NCBI RefSeq assembly: GCF_006265175.1
Contig: NZ_VDCQ01000018.1
Coordinates: 62,001 to 126,000 of the forward strand
From: Paenibacillus hemerocallicola
GTDB taxonomy: Bacteria > Bacillota > Bacilli > Paenibacillales > NBRC-103111
Reading direction: 5' to 3'
DNA: 64,000 nt
This document shows positions 18,174 to 27,699 of the stretch, piece by piece; position 1 is the first letter of the stretch, and every line of letters starts with the position of its first letter. Both the position numbers and the translations under genes were made by a program. The notes beneath the pieces were generated by a model. The model was given only the letters and a program-made list of their open reading frames with translations, did not search any database and was not told the origin of the DNA.

Positions 18174-18365
18174 TTAGGAAAAAAGTTTATCGACGTGCTT
18201 CAAGGATGAGCGACCGCGATTTAGCGCAAGCTCCTTCTCGATAAACAAGTAGGAGCAGACGAGTCCGATCTCGGGGACGGCCCGCAAGGTATTCCAGACG
18301 TTCCGGATTCTTGTCAGGAGCTGGGCCAGAGCCAGCCTCTCGTCGTCAACTAGTATTGCACGCAT
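18174..18365 (-). pseudogene. Stump of a response regulator
   Basis: A 63-codon frame begins MRAILVDDERLALAQLL, the standard start of a receiver domain, with a good GGTGGAGA ribosome site before ATG 18365. After about 16 residues it runs into a short segment (VPEIGLVCSYL) and then, apparently across a deletion, into ELALNRGRSSLKHVDKLFS, which resembles the winged-helix part of SARP-type regulators. The phospho-acceptor Asp and most of the domain are missing. It is most simply a deleted response-regulator gene. Confidence 0.65.
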
Positions 18366-18453
18366 GAAATGATCTCCACCCCGGTACAGCCGTTTTGCGG
18401 GATTTAGCGGTTCCCGTCTCCATTTATCATGCTTATTTCGCGCTGCCGTCGCG

Positions 18454-18494
18454 AAAAAAACAGCCACCGCCGGCTTAAATCCGCCGGCAGTGGC
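18454..18494 (-). terminator. Rho-independent terminator of the giant surface-protein gene
   Basis: On the minus strand a 12-bp stem with one mismatch (GCCACTGCCGGC with GCCGGCGGTGGC) is followed by TGTTTTTTT. It lies just past the stop codon at 18527. Confidence 0.85.
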
Positions 18495-18526
18495 GCTCGT
18501 GCATGCAAAAATCAATCCGTCATGCC

Positions 18527-21500
18527 TTAATCAATCAGTTTCGTCGTTTGCAGCAATCTTCTCATCAACGCGGCCGCTTCCGCACGCGTCATGCTGTCCA
18601 GCGGCTTCAGCAGCTGTCCGTCGCTTCCTTCGACGAGTCCGACCGCAACCATCCGGGCCACGGCTTCTCTTGCCCATCCCGAAATGTTGGCGGCATCGCC
18701 GTAAGGCTCGAGCAGCGCTTCGATTTCCGCCCCGCTCAACGCATTTTGCGGCGAGACCAAGCTGTAGGCGCGAGAGATCATGGCGATGCCTTGCTCTCTC
18801 GTAATCCGTTGGTCGCCGCGGAACAGACTGTCCTCGTACCCGAGCACGATGCCGAACTCGCTTGCGATCGTTACCGCGTCATGATACCATGCAGCTTTCG
18901 TAACATCGCCAAACATGTTTTCGGTCACGTTTTGGCGCATCAAGCCCATTCCCAGTGCAACGATCGCCGCAAATTCGGAACGGTTCACGTTGCGGTCCGG
19001 CGAGAACGTATTGTTGCCCGTCCCGGCCAAATCGAGTCTCGCCGCAATGTCGTTCACGGCGGCTCTCGCCCAGTGGTTTCTGACGTCATCGAAATCTTGC
19101 GGGTTCCAGATGACGGAATAAGTACCGCTGCTGCGCAAATCGTTAATCATCGCATAATAGCGGCTATTGATTTTCGTTACGACTGTCGGGACGTGAAACA
19201 TCGTTCCGTCCGGATTGACGATTACGCCTGTCGTGATCCGGTTCGGATCGATCCCGTCGGGCAGAGCGATATATCTTACGCCATACCCATTCAGTTCGCC
19301 CGCTCCGACTGTCTGGCCTTTGTAGCTGTAGCTCAGCTCCAGATCGACCGGGTCGACCAGCAGCTCATAACCTTGTCCTTTCGCCTTATCCTTGGCGGTG
19401 CCGATCAACGCGTCGGATGCCCGCTTGATCCCGACATGGACCTCGATATCGCCAAACGGTGCATTGTTCCATTTCTGAGAGGCCCCATTCAAGTCCATCT
19501 GGCCGCCCGGAACCGGATAAATCGCGAGATGATTGCCGACTTCGAGACTTGACCCGCTGTCCGCCAGGCGTTTCACCTGCGCAGCCGTCAAGCCGTTCAC
19601 TCCGACATCGCCGTCATTCGGAACCCGGATGGAGAGCTGTTGTCCGTTGCTTTGCGATAAAATATCATTCAGCTTGGCCGGATCGATCTGAACGGTCGTT
19701 TGCGTGCGACCCGCAGTTTGTCCCGCCGTTCCTGTTGCAAACGGAGCTTCATTTCCGTTCACGTTGGTTGCAATATCCGCCGATTTGCCGGATCCCGTGC
19801 CGGTTCCGGTAGTTCCGCCATTTCCCCACACGGAGGAGCTTGCTCTTGTTACGGTAATCGTGTATTGACGGAATTTTCCATTGCGGTCCGTGACTTGAAC
19901 GACGAATGTGTTGTCGCCGACGAACAGTCCGTAATAAATGCTCTTCGCTCCACTCGCAACCGGTGTAAAGCTTTCGCCTCGAACACTGATTTCAATAGTC
20001 GCATTCGGATCGAGCGCAACCGGCGTCCAGGATAGCTCGTTAACGCCGTTGGATACTCTCATCGTATAAGCGCCGGTGTCCGGATTGAACGCCGGTTCGA
20101 GGTTTCCGCTCGAAGGCGTTAGCGAGACGAGCTTGCTTGTCGTACGCATGATTTCGATCGTATAGTCGTTTTTGTTGCTTTCCGGATCCGTCACTTCCAC
20201 CTTGACCGTATTGAGGCCTTCCTTAAGCGGAAGCTTGCTCCAATCGGCTTCGGCCGCCGGTTGTCCGTTCAAGGATACTTTGATCGTGCTGTTCGGGGTA
20301 TGCGCCGTCGGCACGATACCGACTCCATATACCGCATTCGATACGACTCCCGCATAGTTCAGGCTTTGGTTCGGATCGAATGCCGGAGACAACGCGACCG
20401 GCTTGCCGCTGTCGGCCTCGAAGACAGTCAACGCCGAAAGCTTTGCTCCCCTTGCAACGATATTTTTGCGGGCCGCGTCCAAGGCATCCCGTGCCGCATC
20501 GACTTGCTGCTGCGTGGCGTTCGGGTCGTTCAGAACGGCCTCCGCTGCGGCAATCGCCTGCTTCAGCGCGGCCAAGCTTTCCGGCGTATAATCGGCATCC
20601 CGCAAGTTCTCGCCTTTAACCTCGTTTACTTTTGCAAGCAGAGCCGCTTTATTGGCCGCAGGTACCAGCGCCGCGATTGCCGCCTCGAGCGATGCCTTCG
20701 CCGCATCGACTTCGGTCTGGGTTGCGTTCGGCTTCACCAATACGGCCCGCGCGTCGGTCAATACGACTTGCAGCGCTTGCCAGCTGTTGGCCGTGTAGAC
20801 GGCTGCCGTCACCCCGGATGCCTCAGCTTCTTTCGCACGTAATCCGCTCAAATCGACCAATGCGCCTCTTGCCGCTTCCAGCTTGGATAATGCTTGTCCG
20901 AGCTCGCTCTCGGAAGCCGGCGGCGTACGATTCACCAGCGCCTCGGCTTCAGCGAGCGCTCCGTTCAAAGCTTGCCAGCTGTCTGCCGTATAATCGCCCG
21001 GCTTCAAAACTTCGGTACTGATTTCACCTTTAACGGCATTTACTTTGTTTTGCAGACCGGGAAGCGTGCTGCCAAGTCCCGCTATGGCCGCTTCCAATGC
21101 CGCTTTGGCCGCATCGACTTCGGCTTGCGTCGCATTCGGGTCGTTCAGTACGGCATCGGCTACGGACATAGCCTGTTGAAGAGCCGCCCAGCTTTCCGGT
21201 GTATAGTTCGCTTCCGTAAAGCCTTTCACTTCATTTGCTCTCGCCAACAGCGCGGTTTTATCCGCTCCCGGCACCAATGCCGCCCTTGCCGCCTCAAGCT
21301 CCGCTTTCGCCGCATCGACTTCGGCCTGCGTCGCATTCGGATTGGACAATACCGCACGCGCATTGGTCAGCGCTTGCTGCAGCGCCTGCCAGCTGTCTGC
21401 CGTATATTGGCCGGCCTGCAAATTCTCGCCGACAATCGCCGCTTCTTTCGCGCGCAGCTGGCTCAAGTCTACCAATGTGCCTCTGGCCGCTTCCAGCTTG

Positions 21501-24500
21501 GCCAACGCTTGTCCCAGCTCGACCGCCGTCGCTTGTGGCGTGCGGGCAAGCAGAGCTTTCGCTTCATCCAATGCCCCGGTCAGCGCTTGCCAGCTGCCTG
21601 CCGTATAATCGCCCGGTTTCAGGCTGCCGAGCGTAATTTCGTTTTGAACCTCGTCCGACTTCGCTTTTAGCTTGTCGGCTCCGGTACTCAGTCCTGCACG
21701 CGCGGCTTCCAAAGCGGCCAATGCGGCATCGACTTGCTCTTGTGTCGAGCCCGGATTGTTCAATACCGCTTCGGCGTTTGCAAGCGCATTTTGCAGTACA
21801 GCCCAGCTGTCAGGCGTGTAGTTCGCTTCTTTCAAGCTTTTGACTTCGTTTATTTTCGCCTTCAGCAAATTCTTGTACACTTTGGCGAAAGTGAATGTGG
21901 AGCCGTTAGCCAGCATGCTGCTGTCGATCGTAACTTGATCCGCTGCATCCAGCTTCATGCCCGTATTCGCTCCATCGATGACGAGATAGTACAGAACTGC
22001 CGGATTCTCTGCTGTCGTATTCAGCTTCAAAGTGATGTTCTTGTCCTGCCATTTCGTTTTCTCGACTTTAAATACGCGGTTCAACTGCTTCAGCGTATGA
22101 CCCGGGATCTCCAGTACACTTTCTTCGTACTTGGCTATCGCCCCATTGTCGCTGAAAGTGAAGAAAGACATATCCGCATCGATCGTGTTCGCATTAAGCG
22201 GGTTGGTCAGCTGGATCGCATCGCCCAAGGCGATCGTGACGAGCGCTTCCTTATCCTGCGACTTCGATTGCTTTTGCAGCAACTCGCTGCCGTCGTCCCG
22301 GCCGATGCCGGTAATCCGGTTGCCGAAGCCGGCGTTATTGCCCGCCGTCCACATCGTATCGCTGCCGTTGCTTGCCACATAGTTCGACTTCCCGCCATTC
22401 AGCGTCATGCCGTACTTCAGCGCCAAATAACTTTCGACCCGCTGCTTCTCGAGCGGAGTATTGCTCGCCGGGAACAGCACGATTTCGGCGATATCCCCTT
22501 TATAATGAGACCAGTTGTTCGGACTTCCTCCGCCGAACGTACCTCCTATTACAGGAGTGAAATCGATTTTGTTAAACGAATTGTCTCCCGCAACGGTTTG
22601 GGCCGTTCCGTTCAATTTGCCTTGTGCAGCAATGTCTGCGGCAGCGTCGAACGATGCCATATAATAGCGGGAAGCGTCCTTGAAGGCGAAACCGCGATAC
22701 TTGCTGTTCCCCCCGTTGCCGATATACGTTTTGCTGCCCCACTTCGTAAAGATGCCTACCCCGTAACCGCCCGCGCGAGGCGCCGCCGATCCGACGATCG
22801 TCCCGTCCTGCTGCTTGTATACGGCATATCCGTCCTGATACGCAATCGGCGTATCGCCCTTTAAGTACTCGTTCGGATTTTGACTTGGCGTGGTCGTATT
22901 GTGCAACGTCACGGCCGGATTGAAGTTGACTGCGTCCGCTTTAAAGGCAGGTGCGCCGTTTACGGTAAATTGGTTCGTACCCGTCTGATCGGTCCAGCCG
23001 GTAAGCTGTCCCGCTCCGTCAGCCGCAGCGTCTTTATCCGCCTTGATCCACAAGGAAGCGCCGTTTACGCCGCCCGGAGCTTTCGATTGCACGTTGGTCC
23101 GCGCGAATGTGAAGTAGCTGCCATCGGCCAGATCGGAGCTGTTGATCGTTGCTTTTCCGTCAACGAGCTGTGCCGTTTTCAACGTCCCGGTAAAGCCGGA
23201 GTCGCCGCCGATGATGACATAATTCAGTTGACCGGCTTGCGTGCCGTCGAGCTGCAAGGTGACATTGCCATCGTTCCAGTTCGTTTTGTCTACCTTGAAC
23301 GTGCGCGCCATCCGTGTCAGGTTCGTACTGGCGATAAACGCGCTATATGCCGCATCTCCGCCGTCATCGCTGAACGTCAGGAACGAGCGGTCGTTCGTAA
23401 TGGTGTTGTCCGGATACGCTTCATTGGAGGCTTTGATTTCATTGCCTGCGGCAATGGTCACGAGCGCCCCGCTTTCCTGCGACTTGGATTGTTTTTGCTC
23501 CAAGCCGCTCGCAGTATCTTTGCCGATACCGGTAATGCGCTTGCCGTATCCGGCGTTCTTCGCAGCCGTCCACATGTTTGTTCCGGTCGTACCGTTGAAG
23601 TTGCTGGCTACGTAATCCGTCGCGCCGTCGTTCAGCGTCAAGCCGTACTTGAGCGCCAAGTAACTTTCGATCCGGCTCCGTTCATCCGCCGTTGCCGCGC
23701 TGTTCAATACGATGACTTCCGCAATATTGCCTCTGAGATAGTTTTCTACTGTCGCATCAACCTTGCGGTTTCCGATTTGAGGAATACCTGTCATAGCGGC
23801 GCCTGTTGAACCTGTCCCCGCACTCAGACCATTCTTCCGCATCGTATTAGGGAACGAGGCCGTCCAAAGTCCGTACTCCCCATTCTCTGGCGCACCTGCT
23901 TGCAAATAAGTTCCATTGCCGTTACCCGCATACAGACTGCCGCCGATTGAATCAAAGAAATAACTCCCGTAGCCGTCGCCGGCAAGATCGGTCGGCGCTA
24001 TAGCGGCTCCCCGATTGGTGTCTTTCGCGCCATTCCATGCCGTAACCGTGTAGGCCTCGACCATCGTAACGTTTTGATCGCCCACAAGGCGGGCATTGCC
24101 GTTGAAAGCAACCACGGGGTAAAAATTGACGCCCGCCGTCAGATAGCTCGGCTTTCCGGGCAATGCTCCATCGACAGTAAATACGGCATCGCCGGCCTTG
24201 TTCGACCAACCCGTAAGCTCGGAACCGTTCCCGGCAGGAACCGCATCCTTCGCTTTCAGCCAAATGACCGGCTTGTTGGTTACGCCGCCGGGAGCTAGGG
24301 TAGGTGCTTGTACTTTGGCGAATGTAAAGTATCCATTCGGCAGCACGACGTTGTCGGCTACAAAAGCGTCGCCGCTTTCTTGAACCGCGATTGCCGCAGC
24401 GGTTGCAAAGCCCGCATCGCTGCCGACAAGCAGCTTGATCTCGCTCGCCGTCGTTCCGGCCGGAAACGCGCTCTTCGCGATGCTAAACTGGACCGCGCCG

Positions 24501-26932
24501 ACATTGTTCGTGTTCTGTACTTTCCAGACGCGCTCGGCAGGCTTCCAATAGCTGCTGTCCGCGATTTGGATCGTTTGGCCGAACGTTGTCAGCGTCTTGC
24601 CGTTGTCGCCCCAGATCAAATACTGCTTGTCCATCGGGAACGACGCCGCATTGTCGGAATTGGTCGCCGCGATGGCGTTCAAGCCGACCGTAACTTGCTG
24701 CCCGCTGTTCGTGCTGTGGCTTTGCCGTTGGTTCAGCAAGCCGGTGTCATCGCGGCCGATACCGGCGATATTGTTTTTGTACGCCGAGTTGGCCGCTGCG
24801 TCCCATACGACGCCAGTGCCGTCGGAAGCGATGTAATTGCTGAGCTGGCCTTGCGCTTGATCGATCATGTATCCGTATTTGAGTGCCAAATAAGTGCTTA
24901 TGCGTTGACGCTCGCTGTCGGTGAGAACGCGGTTGTACACCATTACATCCCCGATTGCGCCTTGCCAATTCTCGCTCAAGCTGCCTACGATCGCTCCGAC
25001 CCTTGCGCTGGAGCCGCTAGTATTCCATGTAGTCATCTGCGAGCTGTCCAACAGCCCCATCCTGCTGTACAAACTTGCCAGTTTGCCTCCCGCGTTTCCT
25101 TCCCACATTCCGAACAGCTCGTTCGGGATACCTTGCTTCCAGAACCCGTCAGGACTTGCGTAAGGTGCGCCATACCCGCTCAACGCTCCTTTGGTGCCCA
25201 GCTGCATCATGCCCATCATACTATTCGGAGAACCGGTGCCCCACGAAATCAAATATTTATTGGCACTTGCTGCCGCCGTTTGCCCTACGGCTACGATCGT
25301 CCTCGGAGTCGTTCCTTGCGGCAGCTTGTTTCCTTGAAGATCCAAGTATTCGTTGGCGCCGTCGAACTTGACAACCGGGTTGAAATTCACATTGTTCGCC
25401 GCATTGTTGTAATATACAGGCTGATTGCCGTTCACGGCCTGGACCGCATGGTTGTCCGTGCCGCTCAAATCTTTCCACTCGGCTACGGCCCCGCCGTTCG
25501 CGACGGTTGCGCCAACCGATGCGGGGTTGAGCCACAATAGAAGACCGCTCGCCACTCCGCCGGGAGCCTGGACAGGCGCTTCTTCCTTGGCGAACGTAAA
25601 GTAGCTGGTTGCACTCAGGTCGCCACTGTTAATAGTAACTTGACCCGTGGCAGAAAGCTGGTATTTGGCGCTGGAGCTGTCAAAAGTACCATTGCCGCTG
25701 ACCAGCAAGTGGGTTGCACCTGCCGGGGCCGCAGCGCCCAGTTGGAACGTAATCTGTTTGCCCGCCCAATTGCCCGTCTTGGTTGCTTTGAACACCCGAT
25801 CCATACGTTTGATATTCGTACCGGCTACGGCTGTTTGGTATGCGGTGCTACTGCTGTTGCCGTTATCGCCGAAGATCAGATAATCTCCATTGTCGATAAT
25901 GCCTGACGCAATACCTTGGTTGGACGTTTGAATGGCATTGCCCGCCGCAATCGTCACAAGCGCTCCCGTATCCTGGGACTTGGACTGTCTTTGATTCAGC
26001 GTGCTTCCGGAATCTCGACCGATACCGGTAATCCGATTTTTATAGTCGGTATTGGAGGCAGCGGACCAAACCGTCGTTCCATTGCTGTCCACGTAGTCCG
26101 ATCCGCCGCCATTCAAGGTTAAGCCGTATTTCAGCGCCAGATAGCTTTGGATCTGGTTCCGATTGGAAGCGGTGCTGCCGGAGAAGACGATAACTTCCGC
26201 CAGCTCTCCATTGTAGTTATAGTAATTTCTACCGCTGGATCCCTCTTTCGTTCCGCCGATCAATGGCGTAAAGGAGAATGTCGAATAGTCGGGATCGGGT
26301 AAATTCCGTTTGTCTCCTGTCACTGTCACCGTATCCGTGGTCCCGCTGGCATCATATTCAACCAATTGATAACGGGATGACTCCGCAGCGGGATAACTTA
26401 CGGCTTTAAATTGACCATTGATGTGGCCCAGATAAAGCCCATTGCTGTCTACCGCAAATAAGGCGGCACCATGCCCGCTACTCCGGGTGGTGGAACCTAC
26501 GACCGCCCCGCTATTTCCTGAGTCGGCTTTAAAAACCGCATACGCATCCGCATAGGTTATCTGCCCATTGCCGAGCAAATATTGACTCAGTTGACTGATC
26601 GCATTTCCCGTATTGGTAAACGTCACAACCGGATTAAAGTTAGTTCCGGCGACTTTGTACCCCGGACCTCCATATACGTCAAATTGGACCGTTCCCGCCT
26701 GATTGTCCCACTTCTCCACACCGGGTCCTGCACCATAAGTCGCTGTGGTAACACCTTCATCCGCTTTCAGCCAGAACTCGGCGTTGCTTGCCCACGTCGG
26801 AAGGGGACCGCCAGGAGCAGCGGCAGCCTCGCGCGGCGCTACTACGTTGGATAAGCTCCCGGCTGCCATCGTAAGGACCAGCATCTTAGAGAGCTTTTTC
26901 TTCCAGCTCCTTTTTATGTCTGCCATTGCCAT
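18527..26932 (-). CDS. Giant SLH-anchored modular surface protein
   Basis: A protein of about 2,801 residues. After a signal peptide (KKKLSKMLVLTMAAGS and an Ala-rich cleavage region) come four modules of about 400 residues (roughly 44-454, 456-877, 880-1284, 1286-1684). Each holds a LamG-like lectin fold starting near a W-L/I-K motif and ending in SYLALKYG, plus a DUF8202-like part with GIGRD and QKQSKSQ. Seven FIVAR repeats follow (about 1687-2167), then two cadherin-like beta-sandwich domains (about 2167-2367), a linker domain, and three C-terminal SLH domains (about 2610-2801) that would bind pyruvylated cell-wall polymer. The start is set by GGAGG nine bases before ATG. It likely acts as a surface adhesin or glycan binder. 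A good terminator follows. Confidence 0.9.
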   Translation of the reverse strand: MAMADIKRSWKKKLSKMLVLTMAAGSLSNVVAPREAAAAPGGPLPTWASNAEFWLKADEGVTTATYGAGPGVEKWDNQAGTVQFDVYGGPGYKVAGTNFNPVVTFTNTGNAISQLSQYLLGNGQITYADAYAVFKADSGNSGAVVGSTTRSSGHGAALFAVDSNGLYLGHINGQFKAVSYPAAESSRYQLVEYDASGTTDTVTVTGDKRNLPDPDYSTFSFTPLIGGTKEGSSGRNYYNYNGELAEVIVFSGSTASNRNQIQSYLALKYGLTLNGGGSDYVDSNGTTVWSAASNTDYKNRITGIGRDSGSTLNQRQSKSQDTGALVTIAAGNAIQTSNQGIASGIIDNGDYLIFGDNGNSSSTAYQTAVAGTNIKRMDRVFKATKTGNWAGKQITFQLGAAAPAGATHLLVSGNGTFDSSSAKYQLSATGQVTINSGDLSATSYFTFAKEEAPVQAPGGVASGLLLWLNPASVGATVANGGAVAEWKDLSGTDNHAVQAVNGNQPVYYNNAANNVNFNPVVKFDGANEYLDLQGNKLPQGTTPRTIVAVGQTAAASANKYLISWGTGSPNSMMGMMQLGTKGALSGYGAPYASPDGFWKQGIPNELFGMWEGNAGGKLASLYSRMGLLDSSQMTTWNTSGSSARVGAIVGSLSENWQGAIGDVMVYNRVLTDSERQRISTYLALKYGYMIDQAQGQLSNYIASDGTGVVWDAAANSAYKNNIAGIGRDDTGLLNQRQSHSTNSGQQVTVGLNAIAATNSDNAASFPMDKQYLIWGDNGKTLTTFGQTIQIADSSYWKPAERVWKVQNTNNVGAVQFSIAKSAFPAGTTASEIKLLVGSDAGFATAAAIAVQESGDAFVADNVVLPNGYFTFAKVQAPTLAPGGVTNKPVIWLKAKDAVPAGNGSELTGWSNKAGDAVFTVDGALPGKPSYLTAGVNFYPVVAFNGNARLVGDQNVTMVEAYTVTAWNGAKDTNRGAAIAPTDLAGDGYGSYFFDSIGGSLYAGNGNGTYLQAGAPENGEYGLWTASFPNTMRKNGLSAGTGSTGAAMTGIPQIGNRKVDATVENYLRGNIAEVIVLNSAATADERSRIESYLALKYGLTLNDGATDYVASNFNGTTGTNMWTAAKNAGYGKRITGIGKDTASGLEQKQSKSQESGALVTIAAGNEIKASNEAYPDNTITNDRSFLTFSDDGGDAAYSAFIASTNLTRMARTFKVDKTNWNDGNVTLQLDGTQAGQLNYVIIGGDSGFTGTLKTAQLVDGKATINSSDLADGSYFTFARTNVQSKAPGGVNGASLWIKADKDAAADGAGQLTGWTDQTGTNQFTVNGAPAFKADAVNFNPAVTLHNTTTPSQNPNEYLKGDTPIAYQDGYAVYKQQDGTIVGSAAPRAGGYGVGIFTKWGSKTYIGNGGNSKYRGFAFKDASRYYMASFDAAADIAAQGKLNGTAQTVAGDNSFNKIDFTPVIGGTFGGGSPNNWSHYKGDIAEIVLFPASNTPLEKQRVESYLALKYGMTLNGGKSNYVASNGSDTMWTAGNNAGFGNRITGIGRDDGSELLQKQSKSQDKEALVTIALGDAIQLTNPLNANTIDADMSFFTFSDNGAIAKYEESVLEIPGHTLKQLNRVFKVEKTKWQDKNITLKLNTTAENPAVLYYLVIDGANTGMKLDAADQVTIDSSMLANGSTFTFAKVYKNLLKAKINEVKSLKEANYTPDSWAVLQNALANAEAVLNNPGSTQEQVDAALAALEAARAGLSTGADKLKAKSDEVQNEITLGSLKPGDYTAGSWQALTGALDEAKALLARTPQATAVELGQALAKLEAARGTLVDLSQLRAKEAAIVGENLQAGQYTADSWQALQQALTNARAVLSNPNATQAEVDAAKAELEAARAALVPGADKTALLARANEVKGFTEANYTPESWAALQQAMSVADAVLNDPNATQAEVDAAKAALEAAIAGLGSTLPGLQNKVNAVKGEISTEVLKPGDYTADSWQALNGALAEAEALVNRTPPASESELGQALSKLEAARGALVDLSGLRAKEAEASGVTAAVYTANSWQALQVVLTDARAVLVKPNATQTEVDAAKASLEAAIAALVPAANKAALLAKVNEVKGENLRDADYTPESLAALKQAIAAAEAVLNDPNATQQQVDAARDALDAARKNIVARGAKLSALTVFEADSGKPVALSPAFDPNQSLNYAGVVSNAVYGVGIVPTAHTPNSTIKVSLNGQPAAEADWSKLPLKEGLNTVKVEVTDPESNKNDYTIEIMRTTSKLVSLTPSSGNLEPAFNPDTGAYTMRVSNGVNELSWTPVALDPNATIEISVRGESFTPVASGAKSIYYGLFVGDNTFVVQVTDRNGKFRQYTITVTRASSSVWGNGGTTGTGTGSGKSADIATNVNGNEAPFATGTAGQTAGRTQTTVQIDPAKLNDILSQSNGQQLSIRVPNDGDVGVNGLTAAQVKRLADSGSSLEVGNHLAIYPVPGGQMDLNGASQKWNNAPFGDIEVHVGIKRASDALIGTAKDKAKGQGYELLVDPVDLELSYSYKGQTVGAGELNGYGVRYIALPDGIDPNRITTGVIVNPDGTMFHVPTVVTKINSRYYAMINDLRSSGTYSVIWNPQDFDDVRNHWARAAVNDIAARLDLAGTGNNTFSPDRNVNRSEFAAIVALGMGLMRQNVTENMFGDVTKAAWYHDAVTIASEFGIVLGYEDSLFRGDQRITREQGIAMISRAYSLVSPQNALSGAEIEALLEPYGDAANISGWAREAVARMVAVGLVEGSDGQLLKPLDSMTRAEAAALMRRLLQTTKLID

Positions 26933-27183
26933 TCTTTCCATCCTCCAGTTTCTTTGCAATTCCTTCTCGCATTGTATATGGAACGGTTTTCCTTGCCTGC
27001 AACTTCCGATTGTCAGTCCAAACGGCTGCTCATACCTGTATACTCCTTTCATCGCTTGTACACTCAAAATCTTTCATTGGACGACAAAATCGGCAGATGT
27101 CTACTTCCCGCAGTTACAAGAAAGTATAGCAAGGGCACCTATACGAAACATATACAGGCTACTCGGCCTGGCGATGCATAGCT

Positions 27184-27345
27184 TCAACCGTTGCCATCGC
27201 TCCCCTGGACCGAAATGGTTGCCGCCCTGCGAAGAGCCCGCCGGTAAGTGTGATAGTGATTTCTGCAATACCCCTTGGCGTAGTGCTTTGCGGGGCATCC
27301 CTTTATGTGACATCGCCTCGGCTTTAATGATCGTGGCCGTCCCAT
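27184..27345 (-). CDS. 53-residue Cys/His zinc-knuckle-like protein
   Basis: A 53-residue basic protein with the pattern C-x4-C-x9-C-x2-H (Cys12, Cys17, Cys27, His30), in the context KGCPAKHYAKGYCRNHY. The pattern is met in small bacterial and phage proteins and in some HNH-like zinc folds. The ATG at 27345 has GAAGGAAGGGG about ten bases upstream. It lies between the giant surface-protein gene and an AraC remnant, on the minus strand. Similar short sequences (CCTATACGAAACATATACAGG and CCTATACCGAAACTATACAAGG) occur on both sides of it, near 27136 and 27408. Function is not known. Nucleic-acid binding is a guess from charge and motif. Confidence 0.6.
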   Translation of the reverse strand: MGRPRSLKPRRCHIKGCPAKHYAKGYCRNHYHTYRRALRRAATISVQGSDGNG

Positions 27346-27462
27346 TCGAACGTTGCCCCTTCCTTCAGTCGTCTGATCCGTATATTCGCTTAACATAGCA
27401 AACCTGCCTATACCGAAACTATACAAGGATAGAACGGGCAAAAAAGTGCCGATCGATGGCGA

Positions 27463-27653
27463 ATGGCGTGTCTTGCATCCTGCGCTCTGCTGCTGCTGGC
27501 CGGCGACCGGATACTGGATACCGGGTACACGCTCGAGCAAATAGCGGGAATGTCGGGCTTCCACAGCTATTCTTGTTTCCACCGCGCCTTTTGCAAAAAA
27601 AAATCGGCCTCACTCCGAGCGAATACCGGAGCAAGACCGAGATAGTCAATTAG
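27463..27653 (+). pseudogene. C-terminal stump of an AraC-type regulator
   Basis: The frame from 27463 reads into the second half of an AraC DNA-binding domain (YTLEQIAGMSGFHSYSCFHR). It then breaks at a run of nine A (27595-27603). One extra A would restore the conserved ending KIGLTPSEYRSK, found in the next frame up to the stop near 27653. The N-terminal sensor and first helix-turn-helix are gone. It is a decayed regulator gene. Confidence 0.75.
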
Positions 27654-27699
27654 GCGCAATTTCCGCCATTTATACAAATGCAGCACTTCATGCTCGAGA

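Noticed and set aside
20172-25540. Several plus-strand frames of 200-400 codons inside the giant surface-protein gene
   Set aside because: They are antisense shadows of a continuous, domain-rich minus-strand gene and have no ribosome sites.
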